From assembly GCA_041389885.1 (NCBI GenBank), contig JAWKRB010000016.1, forward strand, positions 124,001-188,000: DNA of 64,000 nucleotides, given 5' to 3'. Source of the DNA: JAWKRB01 sp041389885. GTDB lineage: Bacteria; Myxococcota_A; Polyangia; Polyangiales; Ga0077539. Position numbers and translations under genes: made by a program. This document shows positions 1-9,187 of this stretch, piece after piece; within the stretch, counting starts at the first letter, position 1; the number at the start of each line of letters is the position of its first letter. Below the pieces are notes generated by a model, which was not told the origin of the DNA, did no database searches, and saw only the letters and a program-made list of their open reading frames with translations.

Positions 1-963
1 CTGGGCAGCGCCGGGGGCGTCGACGCCGTCGTCGCCCGCTTCGACCGCGCGGGCCGCGTGACCCGCGCCGTGAGCTTCGGCGGCGCCGGCAGCGACCAGC
101 CCAGCGCCCTCGCCGTCGACGGGCGGGGCCACGTCTACGTCGCGGGCACCTCCGACCAGGACCTTCGCGCAGGCTCCGTCGCCCTGCGCAACGAGGGCCG
201 CGCCGTGGCCTGGCTCCTCGAGCTCGACGCGAGCCTCACGCCGCTGCGAGGCCGCGCGTTCACCGCGGGCTTCGACGCCCAGACCACCGCGCTGCGGGTG
301 TCGAACGACGGCGCGGTCACCCTCGGCGGGCAGTTCTCGGGCTCGCTCACCACCGGCGGCCCGGTGCTCGGCGCGACCCGCGCGCAGGACGTCTTCGTGA
401 TCCGCATCGCGCCTGACGGGCAGACCGCGTGGGCGAGCCGGTACGGCGGCGGGGGCGACGACCGGCTCCACGACCTCGCGGTCTCCCCGGGCGGAGAGGT
501 GACCCTCGCGGGCTCTAGCGGCCTCGGCCGCTTCGCCTTCGGCGCCGACGAGTTCGACGTCGTCGGCTCGAGCGACGGCTGGATCGCCCGCGCCGGCGCC
601 GACGGCGCGCCGCGGTGGTCGCGCCGCGTCGGAGGCGACGGCGAAGACCGCGTCTTGTCGCTCTTCGCGGGCGATCGCGGCGGCATGGCCGTGGGGCGCT
701 TCGACCGCGCGGTGGCGCTGGGCGACGCCAGCTTCACCTCGCGAGGCGCCGCCGACGCGTGGCGCGCGAGCTTCGACGAGGCCGGCGCGGTGCGCGGCGT
801 GGCGCAGTACGGCGGGGAGGGCCCCGACGTCGCCACCGCCGTGGCCGCGGCGCCGGGAGGCAGCGTGACCCTCGGGCGCTTCGCGCAGCGCGCGGTCGTG
901 GCGGGCGAGGCGATTCAGACCGTGGGCATCGCCGGCGCCTTCGTGCACCGCGCCGTCGAGTGA
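1..963 (+). CDS. SBBP-type beta-propeller repeat protein (5' truncated)
   Basis: The reading frame is open from base 1, so the true start lies upstream; the GTG at 58 is internal. The protein consists of repeats of about 45-50 residues with a Y/F-GG-G-D-(x)n-DLAV-(x)n-V-LAG pattern (for example YGGGGDD followed by LAVSPGGEVTLAGS), which is the SBBP beta-propeller pattern found in large secreted proteins of myxobacteria. No catalytic motif is visible. It is probably extracellular or outer-membrane attached, but the export signal is outside the window. It converges on the cNMP-binding gene, with stop codons about 10 nt apart. Function unknown. Confidence 0.75.
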   Translation: MGSAGGVDAVVARFDRAGRVTRAVSFGGAGSDQPSALAVDGRGHVYVAGTSDQDLRAGSVALRNEGRAVAWLLELDASLTPLRGRAFTAGFDAQTTALRVSNDGAVTLGGQFSGSLTTGGPVLGATRAQDVFVIRIAPDGQTAWASRYGGGGDDRLHDLAVSPGGEVTLAGSSGLGRFAFGADEFDVVGSSDGWIARAGADGAPRWSRRVGGDGEDRVLSLFAGDRGGMAVGRFDRAVALGDASFTSRGAADAWRASFDEAGAVRGVAQYGGEGPDVATAVAAAPGGSVTLGRFAQRAVVAGEAIQTVGIAGAFVHRAVE

Positions 964-973
964 GGGAGCCCCG

Positions 974-2359
974 TCACATCATCAGGTCGTCGGCGCTCTC
1001 AGAGACCTGACCCACGACGCTGTGCAGCTCCTCTTCGCGGTTCACCGCGAGCTCGTAGAGCGACGCGAGGAGCGTGGGGTGGTGCTTCACGACCGCCATG
1101 AAGTGATTGGGGCGCAGCACGAGCGCGACGGTGGGCTCCATCGCCGTGATCGTCGCCGAGGTCGGGCGGCGGAGCACCAGGGAGATCTCACCGACGCAGC
1201 CCCCGGCGCCGACGGTGGCGACCTGCACCTCGCCGAGGGCGGGGTCTGAGCGCCGCACGCTCACCTTGCCCGAGGCGATGAGGTGGAGCCCCGGCGACTC
1301 GGAGCCCTGCACGAAGAGCGCCTCGCCTGGCCGGTAGGTCCTCGTCTCGAAGGCGTTGGCGAGGGGCTCGTGCTCGGAGCCTGGCACGTTGCGCAGCAGC
1401 GGGGCCGTGCGCAGGAGGTTCTGCACGAGACGTCGCCGACCGAAGCGACGGAGCGCGTCTCCGAGGCCGGGGCTCTCCTCCGAGGCCTCGTCCAGCGCCG
1501 CCCCTGGAGCCTCGAGGATCAGCGAGGCGCGGGTGGTGAGCGCGCTCGCGGCCCGAGGCGCGGCGGTCAGCAGGGCCATCTCGCCGAACACCATCTCGGC
1601 GCCGAGCACCGCGAGCTCCTCCATCCCCGCCGGGACCGGCGAAGGGAAGGTCGGTCGCCCCTCACCGAGCGCGAACGGCGTGTCAGGACCGGTGTCAGGG
1701 ATCTTGCGGGCGACGCGCACCTCGCCCCGCGCGATGACGTACACGCTGCCGCCGGCCTCGCCCTCGGTGATGATCCGCTCGCTCGTGCGGTAGAGCCGCA
1801 CCTGCATCGAGCGCGCGAGGCGCTCGAAGGCCGACGCCGGGAGCGAGCCCCAGAACGGGTGCCGCGCGCGCGCCGAGAGCCTCTCTGGCAGGCGCGCGCG
1901 GAGGTCGGCGATGCGGCGCTCGGCGAGCTGGAGGAGGTCCTCCCGGGGGAGCTTGAGGGGCTGCACCTCGTCGCTGGCGAGCGGCGGCGGGCGCACGGAA
2001 TTCTGCGGGCCGTGCGGCGCCTCGGCGCTGAGCACCGCCGCCAGCTCGGGGATCAGCCCCTCGCTGCCCGTGAGGTGATGCACCGCGAGGGCCGCGGCGA
2101 TGGCGTGGCTCGCCATGCCCTGGTTCGCGAGGGCGCGGGCGGCGCACTCGAAGGCCGACCGGGCGATGTGCATCGCGCCGAGAGAGACCGCCGCGCGGCC
2201 GACGATGTCGAGGGCGGGCGCGCCCGCGCCGACGTCTTCGAGCACGGGCACGGCCCGGCGGAGGCAGTCTTCGGCGCGGTTCTCCGCGAGCTCTTGGAGG
2301 GCGTAGTCGAGGGCCGTCGTGGGGGCGAGCGGCCGGTGTTTGCGCACGGGAGCAGTCAT
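974..2359 (-). CDS. Protein with two cyclic nucleotide-binding domains
   Basis: 461 aa. An N-terminal alpha-helical, TPR-like stretch (about residues 15-120) precedes two cNMP-binding domains at about 170-300 and 318-440. Each has the phosphate-binding-cassette look: FGEMALLTAAPRAA in the first and VGEISLVLRRPTSAT in the second. There is no HTH, kinase, channel or other output domain, so this is not a CRP-type regulator; it more likely acts through protein-protein contacts after binding cAMP, cGMP or a related ligand. The ATG at 2359 is used because the frame extending further upstream is antisense to the divergent metallopeptidase gene. The 45-bp divergent gap has TAGATA eight nt before the ATG, a possible -10 element. 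Confidence 0.85.
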   Translation of the reverse strand: MTAPVRKHRPLAPTTALDYALQELAENRAEDCLRRAVPVLEDVGAGAPALDIVGRAAVSLGAMHIARSAFECAARALANQGMASHAIAAALAVHHLTGSEGLIPELAAVLSAEAPHGPQNSVRPPPLASDEVQPLKLPREDLLQLAERRIADLRARLPERLSARARHPFWGSLPASAFERLARSMQVRLYRTSERIITEGEAGGSVYVIARGEVRVARKIPDTGPDTPFALGEGRPTFPSPVPAGMEELAVLGAEMVFGEMALLTAAPRAASALTTRASLILEAPGAALDEASEESPGLGDALRRFGRRRLVQNLLRTAPLLRNVPGSEHEPLANAFETRTYRPGEALFVQGSESPGLHLIASGKVSVRRSDPALGEVQVATVGAGGCVGEISLVLRRPTSATITAMEPTVALVLRPNHFMAVVKHHPTLLASLYELAVNREEELHSVVGQVSESADDLMM

Positions 2360-2392
2360 CAAAGCTCTATCTACACCATCGGCGTGTTTCGG

Positions 2393-2398
2393 TATTCT
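2393..2398 (+). promoter_or_regulatory. Putative -10 element (TATTCT) for a leaderless transcript
   Basis: TATTCT lies 6 nt upstream of the GTG start at 2405, and there is no Shine-Dalgarno in between. A possible -35 (TCTACA, 2370-2375) sits 17 bp upstream. Transcription would begin at or next to the GTG. Confidence 0.45.
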
Positions 2399-2404
2399 CC
2401 CTGG

Positions 2405-3805
2405 GTGAAGCGCCTCGTCGTCGCATTGAGCCTCGGCCTCGCCTGCCGCCACGGCGCCACGCCCCCCGCGGGGGTCACCGTCGACACGCCCCCCGCGCCG
2501 AGGGCCGAGTCGCCCCGCGACGCGGGCGCCGCCGACGTCCCCGCGCCCTCGACGGAGTCGCGGCTCTCTCGCCTCGCCGACGAGCTGGCCGAGCGCATGA
2601 GCGGCATTCGCGGACTCGCCGTTCGCCGCCCGATCGCGCGCGGGGTGATGACCCGCGACGCGGTGGTCGCGCGCATCCGCGAGCGCACGCGCCAGGAGTA
2701 TCCCCCGGGGGAGGTCGAGCTCGAGGGCGAGCTGCTGAAGCGCCTGGGGATGATCCCCGAGGGCATGGACTACGAGCGCACGATCTACGAGCTGCTCGAG
2801 GAGCAGGTGCTCGGGTTCTACGACCCCGACGCGCGGCGGCTGTACATCGCCGACTGGGTCCCCGCGGCGATGCAGCCGGTGACCATGGCCCACGAGATCA
2901 CCCACGCGCTGCAGGACCAGCACTTTGACATCGGCCGCTACGTGCACCACCGGCAGGGCGAGAGCGACCGGCAGACGGCGGCGATGGCGGTGATCGAGGG
3001 CGACGCGACCGCGGCGATGATGGACTACACCCTCGCGCCGATGGGGCAGCGGGTGACGGCGATCCCGAACGTCGAGGGGATCATCGCGGCGCAGCTGCAG
3101 TCGAACGACCAGGCGCGGCTCGCGGCGGCGCCCCGCGCGATGCGCGAGAGCCTGCTCTTTCCGTACATCGCGGGCTTCGGCATGTGCGTGCGCGCGATGC
3201 GCGACGGGGGCGGGTACCCGGCGGTCGACGCGCTCCTCGCCCGCCCCCCAGACTCGACCGAGCAGGTGCTGCACGCCGACAAGCTCGCCGCGCGCGAGGC
3301 GCCGGTGGTCATCGACGCCGCCGTCCCCGCGCCCCTCGCGAGGGACTACCGCATCGCGTACCAGGACGTCATGGGAGAGCTCGGGCTGCGCCTGCACCTG
3401 CAGACGGTGCTCGGCGACGACGCCGCGGCCGAGGCCGCCGCGGGCTGGGGCGGAGACCGCGCGATGGTGCTGGTGCCCGGGCGCGCGCCGGCGGTGGATG
3501 GTGGCGCGGCGGTCGATCGCGACGCGCTCGGTCGCGACCTCTCGGTGTGGATCGTCGAGATGGACCGCGCCGCGGAGGGTCCCGCAGACGCCGAGGCGAC
3601 GGCCCTCGCGCGCGCGGCGGGGGCGGTGTTGAATCGTCGCTATGTCGCTGCGCCGCAGGCGTCTGTGCGCGGTGCGAGCTTCGCGCGAGAGAGCGCTCCG
3701 GGGCGTGTCTCGCTGGTGGCTCAGCGGGGCCGACGGGTGCTCCTCGCCGACCGCCTCCCGCGCGACCGCGCCGCCGCGGTGGTCGCGTCGGTGCTGCGCG
3801 AGTAG
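2405..3805 (+). CDS. Zinc metallopeptidase lipoprotein (HExxH)
   Basis: 466 aa from a GTG start. The N-terminus VKRLVVALSLGLAC looks like a lipoprotein signal (Cys14; the -3 Gly is not ideal), followed by a Pro/Asp-rich tether to about residue 50. The zinc site is HEITHALQDQ at about residue 165, and downstream EGDAT could supply the third ligand Glu, as in gluzincins. The middle region (YERTIYELLEEQVLGFYDP) matches a conserved family of uncharacterised bacterial metallopeptidases. It probably sits on the outer membrane and cleaves envelope or extracellular proteins; the substrate is unknown. Transcribed divergently from the cNMP-binding gene. Confidence 0.85.
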   Translation: MKRLVVALSLGLACRHGATPPAGVTVDTPPAPRAESPRDAGAADVPAPSTESRLSRLADELAERMSGIRGLAVRRPIARGVMTRDAVVARIRERTRQEYPPGEVELEGELLKRLGMIPEGMDYERTIYELLEEQVLGFYDPDARRLYIADWVPAAMQPVTMAHEITHALQDQHFDIGRYVHHRQGESDRQTAAMAVIEGDATAAMMDYTLAPMGQRVTAIPNVEGIIAAQLQSNDQARLAAAPRAMRESLLFPYIAGFGMCVRAMRDGGGYPAVDALLARPPDSTEQVLHADKLAAREAPVVIDAAVPAPLARDYRIAYQDVMGELGLRLHLQTVLGDDAAAEAAAGWGGDRAMVLVPGRAPAVDGGAAVDRDALGRDLSVWIVEMDRAAEGPADAEATALARAAGAVLNRRYVAAPQASVRGASFARESAPGRVSLVAQRGRRVLLADRLPRDRAAAVVASVLRE

Positions 3806-3816
3806 CGAGGCGTTGC

Positions 3817-3921
3817 CTACGAGCGGCGGGCGGTTCGGAGCACGAGGGCTCGGTCGAGCCACACGATGTTGGCGCCTACGACCGCGGCCACCAGGGAGAG
3901 CGTCGAGAGGGTGAGCACCAT
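3817..3921 (-). CDS. Small single-pass membrane protein (34 aa)
   Basis: A 34-codon frame encodes one hydrophobic helix (about residues 3-22, LSTLSLVAAVVGANIVW) followed by an Arg-rich tail ending in RTARRS. A good ribosome binding site (GAGGTG, 6 nt before the ATG) supports translation. The stop is 11 nt from the convergent metallopeptidase stop. No family recognised. Because it is very short and has no comparative evidence, this call rests on the RBS and the TM segment only. Confidence 0.45.
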   Translation of the reverse strand: MVLTLSTLSLVAAVVGANIVWLDRALVLRTARRS

Positions 3922-4115
3922 GAGAGCACCTCGGGGTTCAGCGTTGCCGGCGCGGCGTGACGCGCGCACGGGTCTCGTGCAGAGACAACGGATGAGTCGC
4001 GAGGTTCCTTCCCGGCATTCACCGCGGCGAGGCGCGGAGCGGCGCGGAGAGGCTCGTACCAGCAGGTGAGACGTCGGCCCCGCGGAGGAGGGAGGGGCGG
4101 GGGGAGCTCGCGGGG

Positions 4116-4460
4116 TCAGCGTACGGCGCGAATCTCGCGGAGGTACGTCATCAGCGTGGCGAGGTCGGGGTCGGAGAGCTTCGTCGGGGGAATGGCCTTC
4201 ATGTCCCCTCGCCCGCGGCGGATCACCCCCGTCATCTTCGCGACGGTGAGGCGCTTGTTCTTGATCCGCGGCGTGTCCTCTTCGGGATCGTTGCCCTCGG
4301 GGCCGTGGCATCGGCCGCAGGAGCGGTCGAAGATCTGCACCGGGGTGCGGGTCTGGGCCTGAGCCGGGGCGGGCTTGAGCGCCACCGCGGCGCCAACCGC
4401 GATCATCGCGCCCAGGCCCGCGAAGCAAAGGCCCCAGCGTGCGCGTTCAGTTTGGACCAT
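4116..4460 (-). CDS. Small c-type cytochrome
   Basis: 114 aa. A signal peptide (about residues 10-35, ending PAPAQAQ) is followed by one haem-binding CGRCH motif (about residue 48) in a class I cytochrome c fold; MKAIPPTKLSD supplies the probable Met ligand near the C-terminus. The mature protein is periplasmic and would carry electrons; the partner is not evident. The ATG at 4460 is preferred because it has GAGGAG about 8 nt upstream, whereas the longer frame from 4577 begins with an unlikely basic leader. It lies upstream of no related redox gene. Confidence 0.85.
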   Translation of the reverse strand: MVQTERARWGLCFAGLGAMIAVGAAVALKPAPAQAQTRTPVQIFDRSCGRCHGPEGNDPEEDTPRIKNKRLTVAKMTGVIRRGRGDMKAIPPTKLSDPDLATLMTYLREIRAVR

Positions 4461-4581
4461 CCTAGAAGCTCCTCGTTGGGCGTGGACCGTCGGCGTCGCC
4501 ACGCAGCGCTTGATGACGGCTGCCACGCGCCGTTGATTCAGCACGAGCGCGGCGCGCCGGGTCAAGTTCAACCGCACGCCC

Positions 4582-5538
4582 TCAACCGAACTGCACCGCC
4601 GACAGGCGCACCCCCGCGTAGGTGCCGTTGTAGACGACGCGCCCCGCGTCTGGGCCCCCGGCGCCCGCGATCACCATGAGGGGCAAAAGGTGCTCCTCGC
4701 GGGGGTGCACCTCGCGGGCCGAGGGCGCCTCGGTCCACCGCCGCAGTCGCTCGTCGCGCGCCTGGGCCTCGAGCGCGACGCTCTCTCGCAGCCACGCGTC
4801 GAAGCGCTCCGAGGCCTCCCTGCCCCGGCCGCCGAAGCCGCGCATGTTGTGGTAGCTCATGCCGCTCCCGACGATGAGCACGCCCTCGTCGCGCAGCGGC
4901 GCCAGGCAGCGGCCCATCGCCAGGTGCTCCGCGGGGTCGAGGCCGGCCTTGAGCGAGAGCTGGAGCGTCGGCACGTCGGCGTCGGGGAAGGTGAGCTTGA
5001 GCGGCACGAAGGTCCCGTGGTCGTACCCTCGGTGGGGGTCTTCTCGCGGGGTGAAGCCGCCAGCGGCGAGCAGCGCGCGCACCCTCGGGGCGAGCTCGGG
5101 GGCGCCGGGCGCGGGCCAGGTGATGCGGTACGACTCCTCGGGAAAGCCGTAGTAGTCGTAGAGCATCGGCGGTCGCGCGGCGGTCATCAGGGTCGGCGCG
5201 GGCTCCTCCCAATGCGCGCTCACCACCAGCAGCGCCCGGGGGCGCGAGGGCGTGAGCGAGCGCACCGAGCGGAGGTAGGTCGCGAGGGCGTCGCTCTCGG
5301 CGCGGCTGCCGAAGCCGAGCTCGACGAAGGGCCAGGGGCCGCCGCCGTGCGGCAGAAACACCGTGGGCACGCGCGGCCCCGCGGCGGTCGCCCGCTGGGC
5401 GCGAGAATTGGCTTGAATCACCGGGGCCTCACATCCAGGCAGCGCGCCCGCCGCGGCGGCGGTCACGGCGGCGGTCACGACCTGTCGCCGGGTGAAGCCG
5501 GCCGGGTCTTTGGGGTTCATGCGGGAGAGAACTGCCAC
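4582..5538 (-). CDS. DODA-type extradiol aromatic ring-opening dioxygenase family protein, exported
   Basis: 318 aa, class III extradiol dioxygenase/DODA (YgiD-like) family. Metal and active-site regions are visible: FLPHGGGPWPF, VVSAHWEEP, YDHGTFVPL, GSGMSYHNMR and HPREEHLLPL. Family members cleave catechols or DOPA-like substrates with Fe(II) or Zn; this substrate is unknown. Unusually, the N-terminus has a twin-arginine motif (TRRQVV) followed by a hydrophobic stretch and a lipobox (ALPGC), suggesting a Tat-exported lipoprotein, whereas characterised relatives are cytosolic. Two start codons are possible (5538, or the ATG 6 codons inside at 5520); neither has a clear RBS. Confidence 0.8.
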   Translation of the reverse strand: MAVLSRMNPKDPAGFTRRQVVTAAVTAAAAGALPGCEAPVIQANSRAQRATAAGPRVPTVFLPHGGGPWPFVELGFGSRAESDALATYLRSVRSLTPSRPRALLVVSAHWEEPAPTLMTAARPPMLYDYYGFPEESYRITWPAPGAPELAPRVRALLAAGGFTPREDPHRGYDHGTFVPLKLTFPDADVPTLQLSLKAGLDPAEHLAMGRCLAPLRDEGVLIVGSGMSYHNMRGFGGRGREASERFDAWLRESVALEAQARDERLRRWTEAPSAREVHPREEHLLPLMVIAGAGGPDAGRVVYNGTYAGVRLSAVQFG

Positions 5539-5584
5539 GGGGCGTGGAACATTGCAGCCCCGAAGCGGCGGAGGGGAGAGGGGC

Positions 5585-6673
5585 TCAGTGGGGCGCGCCC
5601 CCGCCGGCGTTCTGGAGCTGCCGACGGAGCTGCTCCATGACCTCGGGCGGGATCTGCGGAGAGCCCCCAGGGGGGGCCGCCGCGGGGGCCGCCGCGGGCG
5701 CGGCGGAGGCGTCGGTCGCCGCGCCGCCGTCCTGCGGGAGCGGCTGCTGAAAGGCCGACAGGGCGGGGTTGACGGCCTCGCCGCTGGCGTGGCTGACGAG
5801 GAAGGTCTGGTCGTTGCCCTCGCGGCGCAGGTAGGTCTCGTTGCTGCCGCCCGAGCCGCCCACGCGGAGGGTGATGGTCTCGCTCGCCGCGTCGCCGCCG
5901 CCGAGGGTGATCGCGACCCTGGGCGAGGCGTCGGTGAAGCCGGTGTTGGCGTCGGACTCCGCGAAGTCAGAGGCCCTGAGGTTGAGCAGCGTGTCGACCA
6001 GCGAGCCGACGCGCGCGGTGTCGAGGCGCTCGATGGGGGTGCTCGGGGTCCAGGTCTCGCCGCTGCGGGTGAACGAGAAGGTCCCGTTGGGGTTGACCCA
6101 CTCGACGGAGGTCACGCGGGCGCGCTCGCCGCGGGTGATCTCGCGGTTGCGCCAGTCGCGGGGCGCCTGCGAGAGCATCGTGGCGAGGGACTGGTCGACC
6201 TCGAAGACCTCGTTGGCGCCGGGGCGTCGCACGGAGGTGCCGCTCCCCACGGCGTCGCCCACCACGAGGTCGAGGAGCACCGTGGAGCCTGCCTTGAGGG
6301 TGACCCGCGTGCCGTGCGCGTCGTCGATGTTGAACTGCGTGTGGCTCGACGGCTGCGTCGCGCGCCGGCTGACCACGTGCATGTCCGAGAGTCGGTTCAG
6401 GAGGTCCTGCACCGAGTTCTCCGCGGTGGGGCCTCGGCCGGGGGCCGTCATGTTCCACGAGCCTCCGCTCTTGGAGAAGCGCAGCTCACGGGCGGCGGCT
6501 TCGGCGCCGGGGCGGTTGATGGTCACGTCGTCGACGCGCGCCTTGTCCCAGGCTGTCCACGGCGCGGCGGGGGCCGCGCTGCTGGAGGGGGGCGGGTCAC
6601 GGTACGCGAAGTAGGTCGCGCCGGAGAGCCCGACGAGGACCGCGAGGGCGAAGGAGATGCTCTTGGAGTTCAT
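5585..6673 (-). CDS. DUF4340 domain protein, last gene of a Gld-type ABC operon
   Basis: 362 aa. An N-terminal membrane anchor (about residues 4-24) is followed by a periplasmic region typical of DUF4340 (WDKARVDDVTINR, then FEVDQSLATML and the repeated beta-rich modules) and a Pro/Ala-rich C-terminal tail with QIPPEVMEQLRRQL. DUF4340 proteins are commonly encoded directly after GldG-like genes, as here, 34 nt downstream of it. It is probably an accessory subunit of the ABC complex encoded by the preceding three genes. The ATG at 6673 is chosen because it is followed directly by the TM segment. Exact role unknown. Confidence 0.8.
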   Translation of the reverse strand: MNSKSISFALAVLVGLSGATYFAYRDPPPSSSAAPAAPWTAWDKARVDDVTINRPGAEAAARELRFSKSGGSWNMTAPGRGPTAENSVQDLLNRLSDMHVVSRRATQPSSHTQFNIDDAHGTRVTLKAGSTVLLDLVVGDAVGSGTSVRRPGANEVFEVDQSLATMLSQAPRDWRNREITRGERARVTSVEWVNPNGTFSFTRSGETWTPSTPIERLDTARVGSLVDTLLNLRASDFAESDANTGFTDASPRVAITLGGGDAASETITLRVGGSGGSNETYLRREGNDQTFLVSHASGEAVNPALSAFQQPLPQDGGAATDASAAPAAAPAAAPPGGSPQIPPEVMEQLRRQLQNAGGGAPH

Positions 6674-6707
6674 CGATTCTCTGCGATGGAGGGCAATGGA
6701 TTCGTTC

Positions 6708-8394
6708 TCAGAGCTTGAGCGCCTTGCGGGCCGAGGCACGAGAGCGGGTGATCGCGACGCCGAGGAGCCCCGCGAGGAGCGGGAGCCCGATGATGTGTCC
6801 CCACTTGAAGAGGTTCTTCTTCATGTCGGTGACCTCGCGGAGGTTCGGCTCCGCGACGTTCTTCGCGCGCACCGCGAGCAGGTCGGCGTCCTGCGACAGC
6901 CAGTCGAAGGTGTTCTGGATCAGGCGGAGGTTCGGCGGCCCGCCCGGCTGCACCCGCGCCACGGCGCCGAGCTGCTCGATGTGAAAGAGGCGACCCGAGC
7001 TCACCAGGAGGAGCCGCGCGGGGCGGTCGTTCGAGGCGTGCGCCGGGGTGTTGTCGGCCGCAGGCGCCTGCGCGCCCGCGTCGCCCTGCGCCGCCGGGGC
7101 CGCGCCGCTGAACGCCGAGCGCAGCTGGCCCTCCCAGGCCACGCCCACCACGGCGGGGGTGCGCTCGTTGGCGAACATGGTCCGCGCGCGGGGGAGGATC
7201 TGCTCGAGGTCGAGCTCGAAGGTGCCGCTCTGCACCACCGACCGCGGCGAGGTGCGCGCGAGGATCGAGAAGCGCGTGCCGTTCTCGCGCGCCCGCGAGG
7301 TGTTGAGCGTGAGGGTCGAGACGAAGGGCAGGTTCACGAAGGGCAGGCGGAAGAACGCCGCGTGCGCGGTGTCGATGCCGGGGCCGTCGTCGTCCCGCCG
7401 CGCGCCCACCATCGGGTAGATCGGCATGGGGAGCTGCAGCCGCTGACCCTCGATCTCCTGCAGCGAGGGCGACGCCTGCGCGTCGAGCACCACGTCGGCG
7501 TTGAGGGTCACGCCGTAGCCCTCGAGGAGGGCGTTGAGGTTGTGCTCGGCGCGCACCACGGTGGGGTTGATGTCCCGCCCGCTGTTGGTGATGCCCGAGG
7601 CGAAGATGGCCACGGCGCCGCCGCGCATGAGGTACCCGTTGATGCGACGGAGCTCGGGCTCCGTGATCTGCCGGGTGGGCTGCATGATGATCAGGCCCTT
7701 GATGTCGCTCGGCACGTCCTCGGCGCCCGCGCGCAGGTCGACGGTGCGCGTGGTGTACCCGAGGTGCTCCTCGGTGATGAACCGCGAGAGGTACGGCATC
7801 CCGTTCTCGGGCGTGACCTCGTCGTGGCCCGTGAGGAAGCCGATGGTGCGCTCCGGGTCGCGCATCTTCTTGATGATCGACGTGACGGAGTACTCGAGGC
7901 CCTCGATGCCGGGGGGCACGAAGTCCATGCGCTCGGTCTTCGTCCCGTAGGAGAAGGTGATGCAGCGGTAGACCTCTTGGACCCGCGCGTTGCCCGCGCG
8001 CGAGTCGATCGTCTGCAGCGCGCGCTTCGCGCAGTTGGCGCGGCCCGCCTCGCCGTTGCGGTCGTCGTTGTCGGTGCGCACGTAGCGCACCTCGACGCGC
8101 GGTGCCGAAGGCGACGTACTGGTCGAGCTGCTCGCGCACGAGGCGCTCGTCGTCGTTGGCGGGCGCCGGCTGGTCTGGGGTCCAGTAGACGGTGACCGAG
8201 AGCGAGTCGGTGAGGCTCCCCAGCACGCGGGTGGTGCCCTGGGAGAGCGTGTAGAGCTGCCGCGCGGTGAGGTCCTTACGGAACCAATGCGCGCGGAGCA
8301 CCTTGGCCGCGAGGAGGTTCACCAGGACCATCGACGCGATCATGATCGCGACGAAGGCGCCGGACTGCACGCGTGCTTGCTGTCGTCGTTCCAT
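6708..8394 (-). pseudogene. GldG-like ABC transporter auxiliary component, frameshifted
   Basis: Two frames together give one GldG/ABC_transp_aux-type protein of about 560 aa. The first part (start 8394) carries the TM anchor and the ARQLYTLSQGTTRVL region up to DQYVAFG. The second (from about 8102) continues VEVRYVRTDND through TIGFLTGHDE and IKGLIIMQPTR to a C-terminal TM helix near LPLLAGLLGVAI. The join needs removal of one base at about 8101-8104; the total span is 3n+1. All other parts look intact, so this is either a sequencing error or a very recent mutation. The start lies 2 nt after the permease stop, consistent with translational coupling. In gliding Bacteroidetes, GldG acts with GldA/F; its role here is inferred. 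Confidence 0.8.
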
Positions 8395-8396
8395 GG

Positions 8397-9179
8397 TCAG
8401 CTCCACCTGCGGCTGGAGAGCGAGCGCTCGGTCGCGAGCAGGCTCACGAAGATCACGCTGAAGAAGTAGACGAGGTCTCGCGCGTCGACGATGCCGCGGG
8501 AGATGTTCGTGAAGTGGTAGTCGGGGCAGAGGTACTCGAGCCACGACGCCGCCGAGCCGAAGAAGATCAGCGCCTTGTTCAGCAAGAAGAACAGCGAGCC
8601 GATGATGAACGACACGAAGAACGCGGTGATCTGGTCCTTGGTGTACGAGCTCACCATGACGCCGAAGGCGACGTAGCTCGCGCCGCCCAGGAGCAGGCCG
8701 AGATATCCGCCGGCGACGGGGCCCCAGTCGAGCTCGCCCATGCGCGAGATGAACACGGGGTAGCTGAAGGTCGACACGATCAGCACGCCCAGGAGGCCCA
8801 GCGCGCCGAGGTACTTGCCGAGGATCACCTCCCAGTCCCGCACGGGCTGGGTGATGAGCATCTCGAGGGTGCCGGTGCGGCTCTCTTCGGCGAAGGTGCG
8901 CATCGCGATGGCCGGCGAGATCAGCGGCAGGAGCCACGAGATGCTCGTGAACATCGGCTGCAGGGACGCGCGGTTGCTCGTGAAGAACCCGAAGGCGAAG
9001 AACATCAGGAAGCCCACGAGGAGCAGGAACATCCCGATGACGATGTAGCCGAGCGGGGTCGCGAAGTACGAGATGAACTCTCTCTTCGCGATCGTTCGGA
9101 TGTTGTGAAGGGTCGTCCCGGTCGACCCGGGCTTCAGTCGCCCCTGGGCCGCGACCGGCGCCGTCTCGCTCTCAGCCAC
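8397..9179 (-). CDS. ABC-2 type transporter permease (GldF-like)
   Basis: 260 aa with six predicted membrane segments. It begins with a cytoplasmic leader, then REFISYFATPLGYIVIG (first TM) and the conserved MRTFAEESRTGTLEMLITQPV segment that is hallmark of ABC-2 permeases in the GldF/NosY group. Its upstream partner is the ATPase (8 nt gap) and its downstream partner is the GldG-like gene (2 nt gap), so it forms the membrane channel of that complex. Substrate unknown. The ATG at 9179 leaves an 8-nt spacer after the ATPase stop. Confidence 0.9.
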   Translation of the reverse strand: MAESETAPVAAQGRLKPGSTGTTLHNIRTIAKREFISYFATPLGYIVIGMFLLLVGFLMFFAFGFFTSNRASLQPMFTSISWLLPLISPAIAMRTFAEESRTGTLEMLITQPVRDWEVILGKYLGALGLLGVLIVSTFSYPVFISRMGELDWGPVAGGYLGLLLGGASYVAFGVMVSSYTKDQITAFFVSFIIGSLFFLLNKALIFFGSAASWLEYLCPDYHFTNISRGIVDARDLVYFFSVIFVSLLATERSLSSRRWS

Positions 9180-9187
9180 GATGCACC

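Noticed and set aside
974..3862. One long minus-strand reading frame spanning the cNMP-binding gene and the metallopeptidase gene
   Set aside because: The N-terminal 500 residues are the antisense of the metallopeptidase gene, Arg/His-rich and without domain similarity; only the part from 2359 is real. Similar long antisense frames across the window result from high GC with few stop codons.
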